NCBI GenBank assembly: GCA_963762865.1
Contig: CAVXNC010000021.1
Span: forward strand, 186,001 to 250,000
DNA from: DATHAP01 sp963762865
GTDB lineage: Bacteria > Actinomycetota > Actinomycetes > JACCUZ01
Reading direction: 5' to 3'
Length of the DNA stretch: 64,000 nucleotides
Shown here: piece after piece, positions 55,666 through 64,000 of the stretch
Layout: each line of letters opens with the position of its first letter
Numbering within the stretch: position 1 is the stretch's first letter
Notes under the pieces: model-generated
What the model was told of the DNA's origin: nothing
The model's input: the letters and a program-made list of their open reading frames with translations, nothing else
Database searches by the model: none
Position numbers and translations under genes: made by a program

Positions 55666-56237
55666 GCGTCCCGCCCTCCGTCCGCCGCCTGGTCGCGGAC
55701 CGCTCGCACCCGGACCTGCCGGTCATCGACGTCCGCGCCGTGCTGGCCGGCGGCCTGGGTGCAGCGCTGCTCTACGTGCTGCTCGTCGCCTGGGTGCTGC
55801 CCGGCACCGCGGACATCGTCGCCGCGCTGCCGGTCGGCGCCCGCATCGGCGTGCTGCTGCTGGCGAGCACCGCCACGCGGTTCGTCGCCGGCTGGCTGTG
55901 CGCGCGCAGCTACCGATCCCGGCACGGCCTGCCGGAGCGGGTGGTCGCACTGCCCTCCGCGGCCGTCGGCGGGGTGCTCGGCTTCCTGGTCGTCACGGCA
56001 CTGGCGACGCTCGGCGGCGGACCGACCTCGGCAGGGGTGGTGCTGGTGGACCTCGTACGGTGGTCGGTCGAGTCCATGGTGGGCGCGCTGCTCGCCCTGC
56101 CGGGGAGCCGCGCCGGCGACGGCCGGCACGCCCACCTGCCAAGGCCCACGACCGGGCGCCGCTCAATGCCCACGACCGGGCCCCGCTCAATGCCCACGAC
56201 CGGGCCCCGCTCAATGACGAGGACCAGCCGCCGATGA
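55662..56237 (+). CDS. Polytopic membrane protein of unknown function
   Basis: 191 residues, four hydrophobic segments (AVLAGGLGAALLYVLLVAWV; ARIGVLLLASTATRFVAGWL; AAVGGVLGFLVVTALATL; VRWSVESMVGALLALPG). The C-terminal tail is built from a 24-bp DNA repeat (SMPTTGPR units). ATG 55662 and the TGA at 56237 both overlap neighbouring genes, supporting this reading frame. The repeated tail would read DRAPLNAH in the frame of the next gene, so a frame error at the repeat is possible. No family recognised. Confidence 0.6.
   Translation: MSVPPSVRRLVADRSHPDLPVIDVRAVLAGGLGAALLYVLLVAWVLPGTADIVAALPVGARIGVLLLASTATRFVAGWLCARSYRSRHGLPERVVALPSAAVGGVLGFLVVTALATLGGGPTSAGVVLVDLVRWSVESMVGALLALPGSRAGDGRHAHLPRPTTGRRSMPTTGPRSMPTTGPRSMTRTSRR
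56144..56215. repeat. Three tandem 24-bp repeats at a gene junction
   Basis: GCCCACGACCGGGC(G/C)CCGCTCAAT occurs at 56144-56167, 56168-56191 and 56192-56215, differing at one position. It codes for the tail of the membrane protein, just before the lipoprotein start. Copy number could vary by slippage, each copy adding eight residues without a frameshift. Confidence 0.9.
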
Positions 56238-56884
56238 CCCGAGCCCGACCCGTCCGCGTCCTCGCGGCCGCCCTGCTGCCCGCGCTGCTGGCTGCGGCGC
56301 TGGCCGGGTGCAGCGACGACGGAGGAGGCGACGCCTCGGCGAGCCCCACGGCCGGGACGTCCTCCGCGGCGCCCGACACCGGCGAGGTACCGGCCGGCTG
56401 GACGGCCACCGAGGTCGAGGGGCTCTCGCTGGCCTACCCGTCGGAGTGGCAGGTCCGGACCGACGCGGAGGGGGTCGCGCTGCAGGTCGGCGTGCCCTTC
56501 ACCGGCCAGCCCTTCCCGCCGCCGCAGGTCCAGGTCTACGTCGAGGACACCCCGGTGGGCACCCTGCAGGTGCGGGAGCCGCTGACCCGGGCGCAGATCT
56601 CGCAGCAGCTCGGGATCGACATCCCCCCGTCCACGCCGGCGACCATCGCGGGCGCGAGCCAGGCGGTGCAGTTCGGCTACACGTACACGACCGACGCGGG
56701 CACCTCCACGCTCGACACCCCGCTCGAGGCCACCGACATGCGCCAGTCGGACGTGCTCATCGACGTGCCCGGCCTGCCGAAGTACGGGCTGCGCTACTCC
56801 GCGCCGGCCGACCAGTACGACGACGCCCTGTGGCAGCAGCTGCTGGCCTCGGTGTCGGTCGAGGGGCCGCGGGCAGGCACATGA
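56234..56884 (+). CDS. Lipoprotein
   Basis: 216 residues. Lipobox after a signal helix: LLPALLAAALAGCSDDGGG, with Cys about residue 25. The mature part is a Ser/Thr/Ala linker followed by a compact domain: LSLAYPSEWQVRTDAEGVAL, VQVYVEDTPVGTLQVREPL and SQAVQFGYTYTTDAGTSTLD, reminiscent of the Mog1/PsbP-like fold seen in actinobacterial lipoproteins. ATG 56234 overlaps the upstream stop. Likely outer-leaflet anchored; function unknown. Confidence 0.75.
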   Translation: MTRARPVRVLAAALLPALLAAALAGCSDDGGGDASASPTAGTSSAAPDTGEVPAGWTATEVEGLSLAYPSEWQVRTDAEGVALQVGVPFTGQPFPPPQVQVYVEDTPVGTLQVREPLTRAQISQQLGIDIPPSTPATIAGASQAVQFGYTYTTDAGTSTLDTPLEATDMRQSDVLIDVPGLPKYGLRYSAPADQYDDALWQQLLASVSVEGPRAGT

Positions 56885-57092
56885 GCCCGGCCGCGTCCGG
56901 GAGGGCCCTGCCCCGGTCGGGTGGTGCTGGGGGACATGCCGGACAAGTGGCTTTACCAACGCTTGAGACTGTCCGGCCAGGGGAACGCCTGTGGGGTGGC
57001 CGACGGGCCCTGGGTAGCATGTCCCGCCTGCCGCTTTCAGGCTGGTACACACCACTTTGCCAGGACATCACCATCAGGCGTCGGGGGTGGGC

Positions 57093-57944
57093 ATGAGCGT
57101 GACCAGCACCAGCGGGCTGCTGCTCGTCGGCATCCCGGCCGGTGCCGCGAAGCCGGGGGTGGCGACCCTGCCCGCTGGCGTCACGCCGTGGCGCGCGCTC
57201 GACCTGGCAGATGCCGTGGACAGCCACCTCGCCGCGGGGCCAGGCCTGGTCCTGGTGCACGAGGACCGGCCGCCGGGCGACGCTGGCAGTGCGCCCATGC
57301 GGCACCAGGTCGCGCTGCTGCGCGCCGCCCTGCACCGCGACGAGGCCCTCGTCCGCCTGGTCCCCGGACCGGTCACCCGGACCCTGCTCCTGGCCCGCCT
57401 GCTCGCCGAGTCCGGGGCGGCGGTCGGGGACGCCGCGTCCCTGGTCGACCCCGTGCTCCAGGGGATGCGGACGTACGCCCTCCTCGGCTCGGTCGCGCAC
57501 CTGGAGAGCCCCGCTCCGACGCTCGGCCAGCACGCCCGCGGGCTGGCACCGGGCGGCTGCTTCCTCGTCGACGACCGCAGCGTCACCGCTGTCAAGGGCC
57601 GCCTGCCGCGCGGCCTCGGCCGCGGGCCGACCGCGGCGCTCGCCGTCGGCGCGGCCGTGGCCGCGAGCAGCGACTGGCCGGAGCGGCTGTGGCTCGCCCT
57701 CGGGCCGGGCGCCGAGGTGCCGCAGCCGGTGGCCGCGCCCGGCAAGCAGACGTGGGGGACCGGCCGCTGGGCCGAGATCACGGTCAGCGACCTGACCGCC
57801 GAGCAGGTCGCGGCCGGCATCGCCGCGACCCCGCACGAGTCGTGCTCGTGGTGCTCCCGGTCGGTCCTCGCTGACCTGCCCTGTCCCTTCTGCGGCGCTG
57901 CAGCGAGCGGCCCGCGGCCCACCCGCCCGGAGGAATCAAGGTGA
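57093..57944 (+). CDS. Tad-locus hypothetical protein with C-terminal zinc ribbon
   Basis: 283 residues; ATG 57093 (MSVTSTSGLLLVGIPAGAA) after a GGGGGTGGG purine run. Alpha/beta protein without a signal or membrane helix. The C-terminus carries CSWCSRSVLADLPCPFCG, a CxxC-x9-CxxC zinc ribbon. I see no known family. The stop overlaps the CpaB start, so it is the first gene of the pilus operon as laid out here. A 208-bp gap upstream is the likely promoter region. Confidence 0.6.
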   Translation: MSVTSTSGLLLVGIPAGAAKPGVATLPAGVTPWRALDLADAVDSHLAAGPGLVLVHEDRPPGDAGSAPMRHQVALLRAALHRDEALVRLVPGPVTRTLLLARLLAESGAAVGDAASLVDPVLQGMRTYALLGSVAHLESPAPTLGQHARGLAPGGCFLVDDRSVTAVKGRLPRGLGRGPTAALAVGAAVAASSDWPERLWLALGPGAEVPQPVAAPGKQTWGTGRWAEITVSDLTAEQVAAGIAATPHESCSWCSRSVLADLPCPFCGAAASGPRPTRPEESR

Positions 57945-58660
57945 ACCCGCGTCAGCGTCGCGGCGCCCTGCTCATCGCCACCGCCATCCTCGGGGCGCTC
58001 GTCGTCTTCTTCACCGTGCTGTCCTACGTCGGCGACGTGTCTTCCCAGGTGGGCAACACCCGGACGGCGCTGCAGCTGGTGCGACCGGTCTCGGCCTACG
58101 AGCCGATCACCGACGACATGCTCGAGGTCGTCGAGGTGCCGAAGAAGTGGCTGCCTGCCGCCGCGCTGCGGGACCCGGCGCAGGTCAACGGCCTCGTCGC
58201 CGCTGCCGACCTGCCCGACGGCGCGATGCTGCAGACCGGCATGGTCCGGGACCGGCCCGGCATCCAGACGGGCAACCGCGAGATCGCGATCCTGGTCGAC
58301 GCGCGCACCGGCGTCGCCGGCAAGGTCGGGCCGGGGGACCGCGTCGACCTGATCGCGACGATGCAGACCGAGGACGAGCCGCCGCGCGCCGAGGTGATCG
58401 TCTCCGACGCCTTGCTGATCGACGTCGGCATCACCCGCGACAGCCGCAACACCGACAAGGACACCGAGGACTTCGGCGAGCCGCAGACGCTGGTCCCGGT
58501 GACCTTCGCGCTGTCGGTGGAGGACGCGCTGAAGGTGTCCTACGCCGAGAGCTTCGCCACCGAGCTGCGCCTCGCGCTGCGCGGGGGCGGGGACGAGTCG
58601 GTCGTGCCCGACAGCGAGCGGGTGTTCGAGGGCTTCGACTCGTCGGGTGGCCGACCATGA
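57941..58660 (+). CDS. cpaB: Flp pilus assembly protein CpaB/RcpC
   Basis: 239 residues. N-terminal transmembrane helix (GALLIATAILGALVVFFTVL) followed by an SAF domain (VRPVSAYEPITDDMLEVVEV; GLVAAADLPDGAMLQTGMV) and the RcpC/CpaB domain (REIAILVDARTGVAGKVGPG; DRVDLIATMQTEDE). CpaB acts in the cell envelope during Tad pilus assembly. GTG 57941 and the stop at 58660 both overlap neighbours. Confidence 0.85.
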   Translation: MNPRQRRGALLIATAILGALVVFFTVLSYVGDVSSQVGNTRTALQLVRPVSAYEPITDDMLEVVEVPKKWLPAAALRDPAQVNGLVAAADLPDGAMLQTGMVRDRPGIQTGNREIAILVDARTGVAGKVGPGDRVDLIATMQTEDEPPRAEVIVSDALLIDVGITRDSRNTDKDTEDFGEPQTLVPVTFALSVEDALKVSYAESFATELRLALRGGGDESVVPDSERVFEGFDSSGGRP

Positions 58661-60201
58661 GCGTGCGTATCGTGCTCGCCTGCTCCGAGCCTGGCGTGGT
58701 CGAGCAGTTCAACACCGTCGTCAGCGAGTCGGTGGACCTCGAGCTCGCCGAGGTCGCCGAGGACGGCAGGCACCTGCTCGACGCCGTCGACGGCGCCGAG
58801 GCCGACGTCCTCGTCCTGCACGAGGGCATCGGGCCGCTGCCCGCCCTGGAGGTGCTGCGCGAGGTCGCGCTCGCCAGGCCGGCGCTCGGTGTCGTGCTGC
58901 TGGTCGCCGAGTCCCGGCCGGAGACCTTCGCCGCCGCCATGGAGTCCGGCGCGCGCACCCTGCTGAGCCTGCCGCTCTCGGTCGAGGAGGTCGGCGACCG
59001 GGTCCAGGCGGCGGCGCAGTGGAGCCGCACGGTGCGCAGCCACCTCGCAGGCGAGTCCCTCTACGGCGGCGGCCAGCGTGGCCGGTTGGTGGCCGTGGCC
59101 GGCGCCAAGGGCGGCACCGGGGCGAGCGTGCTGGCCATCAGCCTCGCGCTGCAGGCCGTCGCCGCCGGGCGCGACACCTGCCTGGTCGACCTCGACCTGC
59201 AGAACGGCGACATCGCCCTGCTGCTGGGCATCGAGCCGCGCCGCTCGGTCGTCGACCTGGCCGAGGTCGCCGACGAGATCACCGTCCGCAGCCTCGACGA
59301 GATCGCCTTCCGCACCGACTCCGGGGTGACGGTCATCGTCGCGCCCGAGCACGGCGAGAACGGCGAGGACATGACGGCGCGGTCGGCCCGGATGATCTTC
59401 TCCGCCCTGCGCATGCAGTTCGACGTCGTCGTCGTGGACACCGGCGCAACCGTCGACGACGCGACGGCGGTCGTCACCGAGATGGCCGACGACGTCGTCC
59501 TGGTGACCACTCCCGACGTGCCGTCCCTGCGGGCCGCGCGGCGCCGGATGGACATGTGGGAGCGCCTGCAGATCCGCAAGCCCGACGACGTCGGCGTCGT
59601 GCTCAACCGGGTCAGCCGACGCGTCGAGGTGCAGCCGGACCTGGCCACCCGGGTGCTGAGCCCGACGCCGCTGGTCGGCGTCGTCCCCGCCGCGTTCAAG
59701 GACCTCGAGGAAGCGGTCAACACCTCCACCATCCCGAGCCTGCGCAACGGGCCCTTCACCCAGGCGATGGCTGCCGTGGCGGCTGCCGTGGGTATCGCCG
59801 ACCGGCCCGGCCCGCGGCCGGTCGGGCGGCGTGGCCGGCGCCCCCAGGTGGCCGAGCCGCTGCCGGCCGACTCCGGCCAGGTCGTCGCGGAGACCCCGGT
59901 CGTGGTCGGGCTCCTCGTGCTGATGTCGCTGGTGCTGCTGCAGATGCTGCTGTGGGGCTGGAGCCACGTGCTCGCGTCCAACGCGGTGCAGGAGGCCGCG
60001 CGCGTGGCCGCGGTCCGGGGCGATGCCTGCGCCGCGGCGCGCGACAGCATGTCCAACGGCTGGCACCTGGACGGTTGCCCGTCGGTGGACCAGGCCAGTG
60101 GCCGCGTCGAGGTGAACGTGAGCACCCCGAGCATCGTCCCGGGTCTCGGTCGGCTCGACGCGACCGCGCGCACGTCCTTCGTCGAGGAGGACCGGCCGTG
60201 A
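58657..60201 (+). CDS. tadZ: TadZ/CpaE-like ATPase fused to a TadE-like pseudopilin domain
   Basis: 514 residues. Residues 1-125 form an atypical receiver-like domain (IVLACSEPGVVEQFNTVV). Residues 140-385 are a MinD/ParA-type ATPase with deviant Walker A AGAKGGTGASVLAISLA (Lys151), VDLDLQNGDIALLL and FDVVVVDTGATVDD, used for polar placement of the Tad machine. From about residue 398 a TadE-like segment follows: DSGQVVAETPVVVGLLVLMS, helix, then AVQEAARVAAVRGDACAAAR. In other systems these are separate proteins. An in-frame GTG at 59848 could start TadE alone, but it has no ribosome-binding site. The stop overlaps the next TadE-like gene. Confidence 0.75.
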   Translation: MSVRIVLACSEPGVVEQFNTVVSESVDLELAEVAEDGRHLLDAVDGAEADVLVLHEGIGPLPALEVLREVALARPALGVVLLVAESRPETFAAAMESGARTLLSLPLSVEEVGDRVQAAAQWSRTVRSHLAGESLYGGGQRGRLVAVAGAKGGTGASVLAISLALQAVAAGRDTCLVDLDLQNGDIALLLGIEPRRSVVDLAEVADEITVRSLDEIAFRTDSGVTVIVAPEHGENGEDMTARSARMIFSALRMQFDVVVVDTGATVDDATAVVTEMADDVVLVTTPDVPSLRAARRRMDMWERLQIRKPDDVGVVLNRVSRRVEVQPDLATRVLSPTPLVGVVPAAFKDLEEAVNTSTIPSLRNGPFTQAMAAVAAAVGIADRPGPRPVGRRGRRPQVAEPLPADSGQVVAETPVVVGLLVLMSLVLLQMLLWGWSHVLASNAVQEAARVAAVRGDACAAARDSMSNGWHLDGCPSVDQASGRVEVNVSTPSIVPGLGRLDATARTSFVEEDRP

Positions 60202-60560
60202 CGGGACCACGCGGGCGCGACCGGGGGTCGATGGCCATCGAGCTCGTGGGTGCCCTGCCCGTCCTGGTGATGATCACGATCCTGTGCGTCGAGGGCTTCC
60301 TGGCCGCGGCAACCGCAGGTGCGGCCCAGAAGGCGGCCCGCGACGCAGCGCGCGCCGAGGTCATGGGCCGCAGCGGCTCGTCGGCCGCCTACGCCAGCCT
60401 GCCCGGCTGGGTGGGCGACGCGCAGGTGGCGCAGGGCAGCGCGGCCAAGGCGTCCTGCGGCGGCATCTGCTACCGCGTCGAGGTCGAGGTGCCGCTCGTC
60501 GTGCCGGGCTTCTCCTCGGGCATCGTCACGGTGTCCCGGACCGCCGAGATGGCGGACTGA
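60198..60560 (+). CDS. TadE/TadF-like pseudopilin
   Basis: 120 residues. GTG 60198 overlaps the previous stop. Basic leader then RDRGSMAIELVGALPVLVMI, a prepilin-type signal with Glu in the +5-like position and a hydrophobic helix. AAQKAARDAARAEVMGRSGS and a short extracytoplasmic domain with two Cys (SCGGICYRVEVEVPLVVPG) follow. TadE/F proteins are minor pseudopilins needed for Flp pilus assembly. Together with the fused TadE domain upstream they would form the usual pair. Confidence 0.8.
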   Translation: MTGPRGRDRGSMAIELVGALPVLVMITILCVEGFLAAATAGAAQKAARDAARAEVMGRSGSSAAYASLPGWVGDAQVAQGSAAKASCGGICYRVEVEVPLVVPGFSSGIVTVSRTAEMAD

Positions 60561-60563
60561 GCC

Positions 60564-61881
60564 ATGGCCCTCAAGGACCGCATCGCCGAGCTGCAGTCGC
60601 AGCGCAACGACGGCGCCGGCGACCAGGTCGGCCACTACCGCGACCTGCTCCTGGCCGAGGTCGACCTGGGTGAGCTCGCCGACCTCTCGGCGATCCAGCG
60701 GCGGGCCCGCCTCGAGCGGGTGGTCGGCCACATCCTGTCCCGCGAGGGTCCGGTGCTGGGCCAGCGCGAGCGCTCTCACCTGATCCGTCGCATCGTCGAC
60801 GAGGCACTCGGGCTCGGTGTCCTCGAGCCGCTGCTCGCCGACGAGAGCATCACCGAGATCATGGTCAACGGTCCCGACCACATCTTCGTCGAGCGCCGCG
60901 GCCGGGTGGAGCGCATCGGCGCTCGCTTCGCCAGCAACGACCAGCTGATGCAGACGATCGACCGCATCGTCTCCCAGGTGAACCGCCGCGTCGACGAGTC
61001 GAGCCCGATGGTCGACGCCCGGCTGCCGACCGGGGAGCGGGTCAACGTCATCATCCCGCCGCTCGCCATTGACGGCGCCACCTTGACGATCCGGCGCTTC
61101 CCGAAGCCCTACCGCCTCGACGAGCTCGTCACCCGGCAGTCGCTGTCCCCGGAGACGGCGCTGCTCCTCACCGCATGCGTGCGCGCGCGGCTCAACGTCG
61201 TGGTCTCCGGCGGCACCGGCTCCGGCAAGACCACCTTCCTCAACGCCTTGTCCGCGCTGGTCCCCAGCCACGAGCGCATCGTGACGATCGAGGACGCCGC
61301 CGAGCTGCAGCTCCAGCAGGAGCACGTCGTGCGGCTCGAGTCGCGGCCGGCCAACGTGGAGGGCACCGGCCGGGTGCTCCATCCGCGACCTGGTGCGCAA
61401 CGCGCTCCGGATGCGACCCGACCGCATCATCGTCGGCGAGGTCCGCGGCGGCGAGACGCTCGACATGCTGCAGGCGATGAACACCGGCCACGAGGGCTCG
61501 CTGGTGACGGTCCACGCCAACTCCGCCGATGACGCCCTGGGTCGTCTGGAGACTCTCGCCAGCATGAGCGAGACGACCCTGCCGCTCGAGACGCTGCGCG
61601 ACCAGATCAACAGCGCCATCGACCTCGTGGTGCACCTGGACCGCGCGGTCGACGGCTCGCGCCGGGTGGTCGAGGTCGCTCAGCTCGCCTCCAGCCGCCG
61701 CGAGGCCTACCGCCTCGATCCGCTGCTGCACTTCCGGCAGTCGCCGATGGATGCCGACCGCATCGTCCGCGGCCGGTTCGACCACCTGCCGATGCCGCGA
61801 CCGCTTGCCGACCGGCTGCTGCTCGCCGGCGAGGCGGTGCCCGCGAGCTTCCGTCCCCTGGACGAGGACGTGGCTGGATGA
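60564..61881 (+). CDS. cpaF: Flp pilus assembly ATPase CpaF/TadA (one frameshift)
   Basis: About 439 residues, the secretion ATPase powering Tad pilus extension. N-terminal part ITEIMVNGPDHIFVERRGRV, then VDARLPTGERVNVIIPPLAI, Walker A VVSGGTGSGKTTFLNAL (about 212-228), IVTIEDAAELQLQQ and, after a frame change at about 61374, VRNALRMRPDRIIVGEVRGG, NTGHEGSLVTVHANSADDAL (His box) and SAIDLVVHLDRAVDGSRRVV. A single extra base in CGGGTGCTCC explains the break: removing the T restores the conserved GSIRDL. The stop overlaps the TadB ATG. Confidence 0.9.
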
Positions 61882-62810
61882 CCGCCGGTCCCATCACGAT
61901 CGCGGCCCTGATGCTCGCGACCCTGGTGCTGCTCGTCATCGGCCTCGGTGTGCTCGTCGACGCCGCCGGCCAGAGCCGCGCGGTCGAGCTGCGAGCGAGC
62001 GGCGCGCGGGTCGAGTCGCGGATCCTGCGCATCCGGCGGCGGCTGGAGACCCGGATCCGCCGGACGGCGTACGGTCTGAGGCTCTCCCAACGGCTGGCGG
62101 GCGCCGGCCTGCAGGTGATGACTGTCGACGCGCTGCTCGCGGTGTCGGCGGTGGCGGTGGTGCTCGGCCTGGTGCTTCGCTCCTTCCTGGGCAACCTGGG
62201 AGCGTTGCTGCTGGCCGGCACCGTCTTCTACGTCGCCGACCGCTACATCGACCGCAGGGTGCGCATCCGGGTCGAGGCGTTCGTGGCGCAGCTGCCCGAT
62301 GTCGCCCGGGTCCTCTCCAACGCGGCGTCGGCCGGCCTCGCACTGACCACGTCGCTCGGGATGGCCGGCGACGAGCTGGACGCACCGGCGGGTGAGGAGC
62401 TGCGCACGGTCGCAGAGAGCATGGCCCTCGGCCAGTCGCTGGAACGCTCGCTCGCCGCGATGCAGCAACGGTTGCCGTCCCGCGAGCTCAGCGTGCTCGT
62501 GCAGACCCTCGTCATCCAGAGCAGGGCGGGCGGTGCGCTTGTCTCCGCGCTGCAGAACATCGCCGCCACCCTCGAGCAGCGCAAGGACCTCCGGCGCGAG
62601 GTGCGCACCGTCGTCTCCGGTGCGGTCTTCGGCGGGTACGTCGTCACAGCGCTCGGCATCGGCTCCATCTTCGTGATGAACCTGCTCAGCCCCGGTGCCC
62701 TCGACGCATTGGCGGGCACCACCGTGGGACGCATCGTGCTGATCGTCGCCGGCCTCTTCTTCGCCGCGGGCTACGTCTTCATCAACCGGCTCACCCGGGT
62801 CGACATATGA
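61878..62810 (+). CDS. tadB: Tad pilus inner-membrane protein TadB
   Basis: 310 residues; T2SSF-type platform protein. Hydrophobic start ITIAALMLATLVLLVIGLGV, a cytoplasmic basic helix region (RILRIRRRLETRIRRTAYGL), two helices, then the T2SSF domain (FVAQLPDVARVLSNAASAGL; MALGQSLERSLAAMQQRLPS; LVQTLVIQSRAGGALVSALQ) and C-terminal helices. ATG 61878 overlaps the cpaF stop and the 3' end overlaps tadC. Works as a pair with TadC at the base of the pilus. Confidence 0.87.
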   Translation: MTAGPITIAALMLATLVLLVIGLGVLVDAAGQSRAVELRASGARVESRILRIRRRLETRIRRTAYGLRLSQRLAGAGLQVMTVDALLAVSAVAVVLGLVLRSFLGNLGALLLAGTVFYVADRYIDRRVRIRVEAFVAQLPDVARVLSNAASAGLALTTSLGMAGDELDAPAGEELRTVAESMALGQSLERSLAAMQQRLPSRELSVLVQTLVIQSRAGGALVSALQNIAATLEQRKDLRREVRTVVSGAVFGGYVVTALGIGSIFVMNLLSPGALDALAGTTVGRIVLIVAGLFFAAGYVFINRLTRVDI

Positions 62811-63697
62811 CGCCGCTGCTCGTGTCCCTCGGGGCCACCGCGTGCTTCGTCGCCGCGCTGGTCGGATACCGCATGCTGCGGCGCAGCCTGATCGAGGACT
62901 TCGAGGTCTACGACCCCACGGCCGACGCCGAGGCGCGGCCGCCGCTCATGGCGCGGGTCCTGGACTTCACCGGCCGGCGCTTCGAGCGTCTCGTGGTTCG
63001 CCGCTACGGCCGGGCCCGGCTGGCCCGCCTCGACGCGCGACTGGTGCGGGCCGGCCGGCCCGAAGGCTTCACCGCGCGCAGCTTCCTGCGGCGCAAGACC
63101 GGCTTCGGTGTCGTGGGCATCGTCTTCGGCGCGGTCTTCTGGCTCTCCGGCCAGACCTTCCTCGCGGTCACGGTCCTGGTGCTGTGCTGGTTCTGGATGG
63201 ACTACTGGCTGCGCACGGTGGTCAACCGGCGCCAGCTACGGCTGGACCGCGAGCTCCCCGACTTCCTCGACGTGCTGTCGGTGACAGTCAGCGCCGGCCT
63301 GAACTTCCGCAACGCGCTGGACCGGGTGTCCTCCTCCAGCGAGGGTCCGCTCGCGGAGGAGATGCGCACCGTGCTGCGCGAGATGGACATCGGCGTCAGC
63401 CGCCGGCGGGCCTTCACCAACCTGCGCGACCGCAACGACGCCGAAGCCCTGGGGTCCTTCGTGACGGCGGTGCTGCAGGCCGAGGAGCTCGGCGTCCCGC
63501 TCTCGCAGGCGCTCATCGACATCGCCGCGGAGGTGCGGCGCGGCTTCGCGCAAGAGACCCGCCGGCGGGCGGCGCGAGCCGGCCCCAAGGTCTCCCTGGT
63601 AGTCACCGTCACCATCGTCCCGGCCGCGATGCTGCTCATCGGGTCCTCGCTGGTGCTCGCCAACCTCGACTCCTTCGACGGGGTCTTCGGTGGCTGA
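62807..63697 (+). CDS. tadC: Tad pilus inner-membrane protein TadC
   Basis: 296 residues; second T2SSF platform protein. N-terminal helix LVSLGATACFVAALVGYRML, then FGVVGIVFGAVFWLSGQTFL, the T2SSF core (LPDFLDVLSVTVSAGLNFRN; EEMRTVLREMDIGVSRRRAF; VTAVLQAEELGVPLSQALID) and a C-terminal helix near VTVTIVPAAMLLIGSSLVLA. ATG 62807 overlaps tadB, and its TGA overlaps the GTG of the next gene. Confidence 0.87.
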   Translation: MTPLLVSLGATACFVAALVGYRMLRRSLIEDFEVYDPTADAEARPPLMARVLDFTGRRFERLVVRRYGRARLARLDARLVRAGRPEGFTARSFLRRKTGFGVVGIVFGAVFWLSGQTFLAVTVLVLCWFWMDYWLRTVVNRRQLRLDRELPDFLDVLSVTVSAGLNFRNALDRVSSSSEGPLAEEMRTVLREMDIGVSRRRAFTNLRDRNDAEALGSFVTAVLQAEELGVPLSQALIDIAAEVRRGFAQETRRRAARAGPKVSLVVTVTIVPAAMLLIGSSLVLANLDSFDGVFGG

Positions 63698-64000
63698 GAC
63701 CCGGCCGCTCGAGTCCCTGGTGCGGGCGCTCTACGACATGCGCCTCGCCCTGGTGGCGCTGGCGACCGTCGTGGAGGTCGTGCGGTCCGGCTCGGCGCTG
63801 ACCGTCGTGGCTCTGCTGGCGGCGCTGCCGCTGTCGTACCTGCCGCTGCGGCGCTGGGCCCGGCCCGGTCCGCGCACCGCGACGCTGAGCTGGCTGCTGC
63901 TGGACGCCGCCGCCGCTGCCGCCCTGACGGTCATGGTCAGCGACCCGCAGCTGATGCTGCTCTACTCGGTCGCGACCGCGCTGCTCGGCGGCCTGGTCGG
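63690..64000 (+). CDS. Membrane protein cut by window end (possibly a sensor histidine kinase)
   Basis: GTG 63690 overlaps the tadC stop and the frame stays open to the last base. The first 103 residues start VAETRPLESLVRALYDMRLA and contain at least three hydrophobic helices (LVALATVVEVVRSGSALTVV; LLDAAAAAALTVMVS; LLYSVATALLGGLVG). Actinobacterial Tad loci often end with a histidine kinase having such an N-terminal membrane region, so that is the best guess, but the diagnostic kinase part is outside the window. Confidence 0.5.
   Translation, partial: MAETRPLESLVRALYDMRLALVALATVVEVVRSGSALTVVALLAALPLSYLPLRRWARPGPRTATLSWLLLDAAAAAALTVMVSDPQLMLLYSVATALLGGLV

Overview
The window comes from a high-GC actinobacterium. 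GC-rich third codon positions, many GTG starts, long runs of GTGA/ATGA stop-start overlaps, AccD5/PccB-type carboxylases, an SCO7613-like membrane protein and a Tad pilus locus all fit, and gene content resembles Nocardioidaceae (Nocardioides-like). That family assignment is inference from gene content. No rRNA, tRNA, CRISPR array or transposase was seen.

Sequence quality is uneven. In roughly 1-24 kb almost every recognisable gene is broken by single-base indels while the protein stays readable across frames. Beyond 24 kb only a few genes have one or two breaks. The simplest reading is consensus error in a draft assembly rather than mass pseudogenisation, so these genes are annotated as single CDSs with their breaks noted.

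Region 1 (1-19.97 kb and 23.4-28 kb) is a surface-polysaccharide locus. It holds an RgpF/WbsX-type glycosyltransferase running off the left edge, a coupled DegT aminotransferase / GT2 / WbqC-like / methyltransferase operon, two convergent GT61 enzymes and a Wzm/Wzt-type ABC exporter. It also holds a sulfotransferase with a long coiled coil, a two-domain GT2, another methyltransferase, a GT8-like enzyme, a GT4, a secreted clan-A glycoside hydrolase and a DUF4012 protein. A MoxR-DUF58-membrane protein trio sits inside it (8.4-11.8 kb). Together these would build, sulfate or methylate, export and remodel a glycan.

Region 2 (20.0-23.3 kb) is a pccB/accD5-type gene followed by about 1.3 kb of purine-rich, low-complexity sequence of doubtful quality. 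The biotin ligase that would serve acyl-CoA carboxylases is at 28.0 kb.

Region 3 (28-50.3 kb) is ordinary chromosome. It contains birA, a PH-domain protein, a class III adenylate cyclase and an acyl-CoA/leucine-degradation-like group (enoyl-CoA hydratase, HMG-CoA lyase, carboxylase beta, with a GGDEF protein between them). It continues with a secreted beta-propeller protein, an SCO7613-like giant membrane protein, a two-component system, GtrA, two acyl-CoA dehydrogenases, purK-purE, a DUF1697 protein, a secreted TIM-barrel protein, a CoA-binding protein and UDP-glucose dehydrogenase. Intergenic repeats cluster at 46.0-46.2 and 50.4-51.3 kb.

Region 4 (51.3-64 kb) is a von Willebrand A protein, DUF3592, a large prepilin-like protein, a membrane protein and a lipoprotein. 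It leads into a Tad/Flp pilus operon (CpaB, a TadZ-TadE fusion, TadE-like, CpaF, TadB, TadC) and a membrane protein cut by the right edge.
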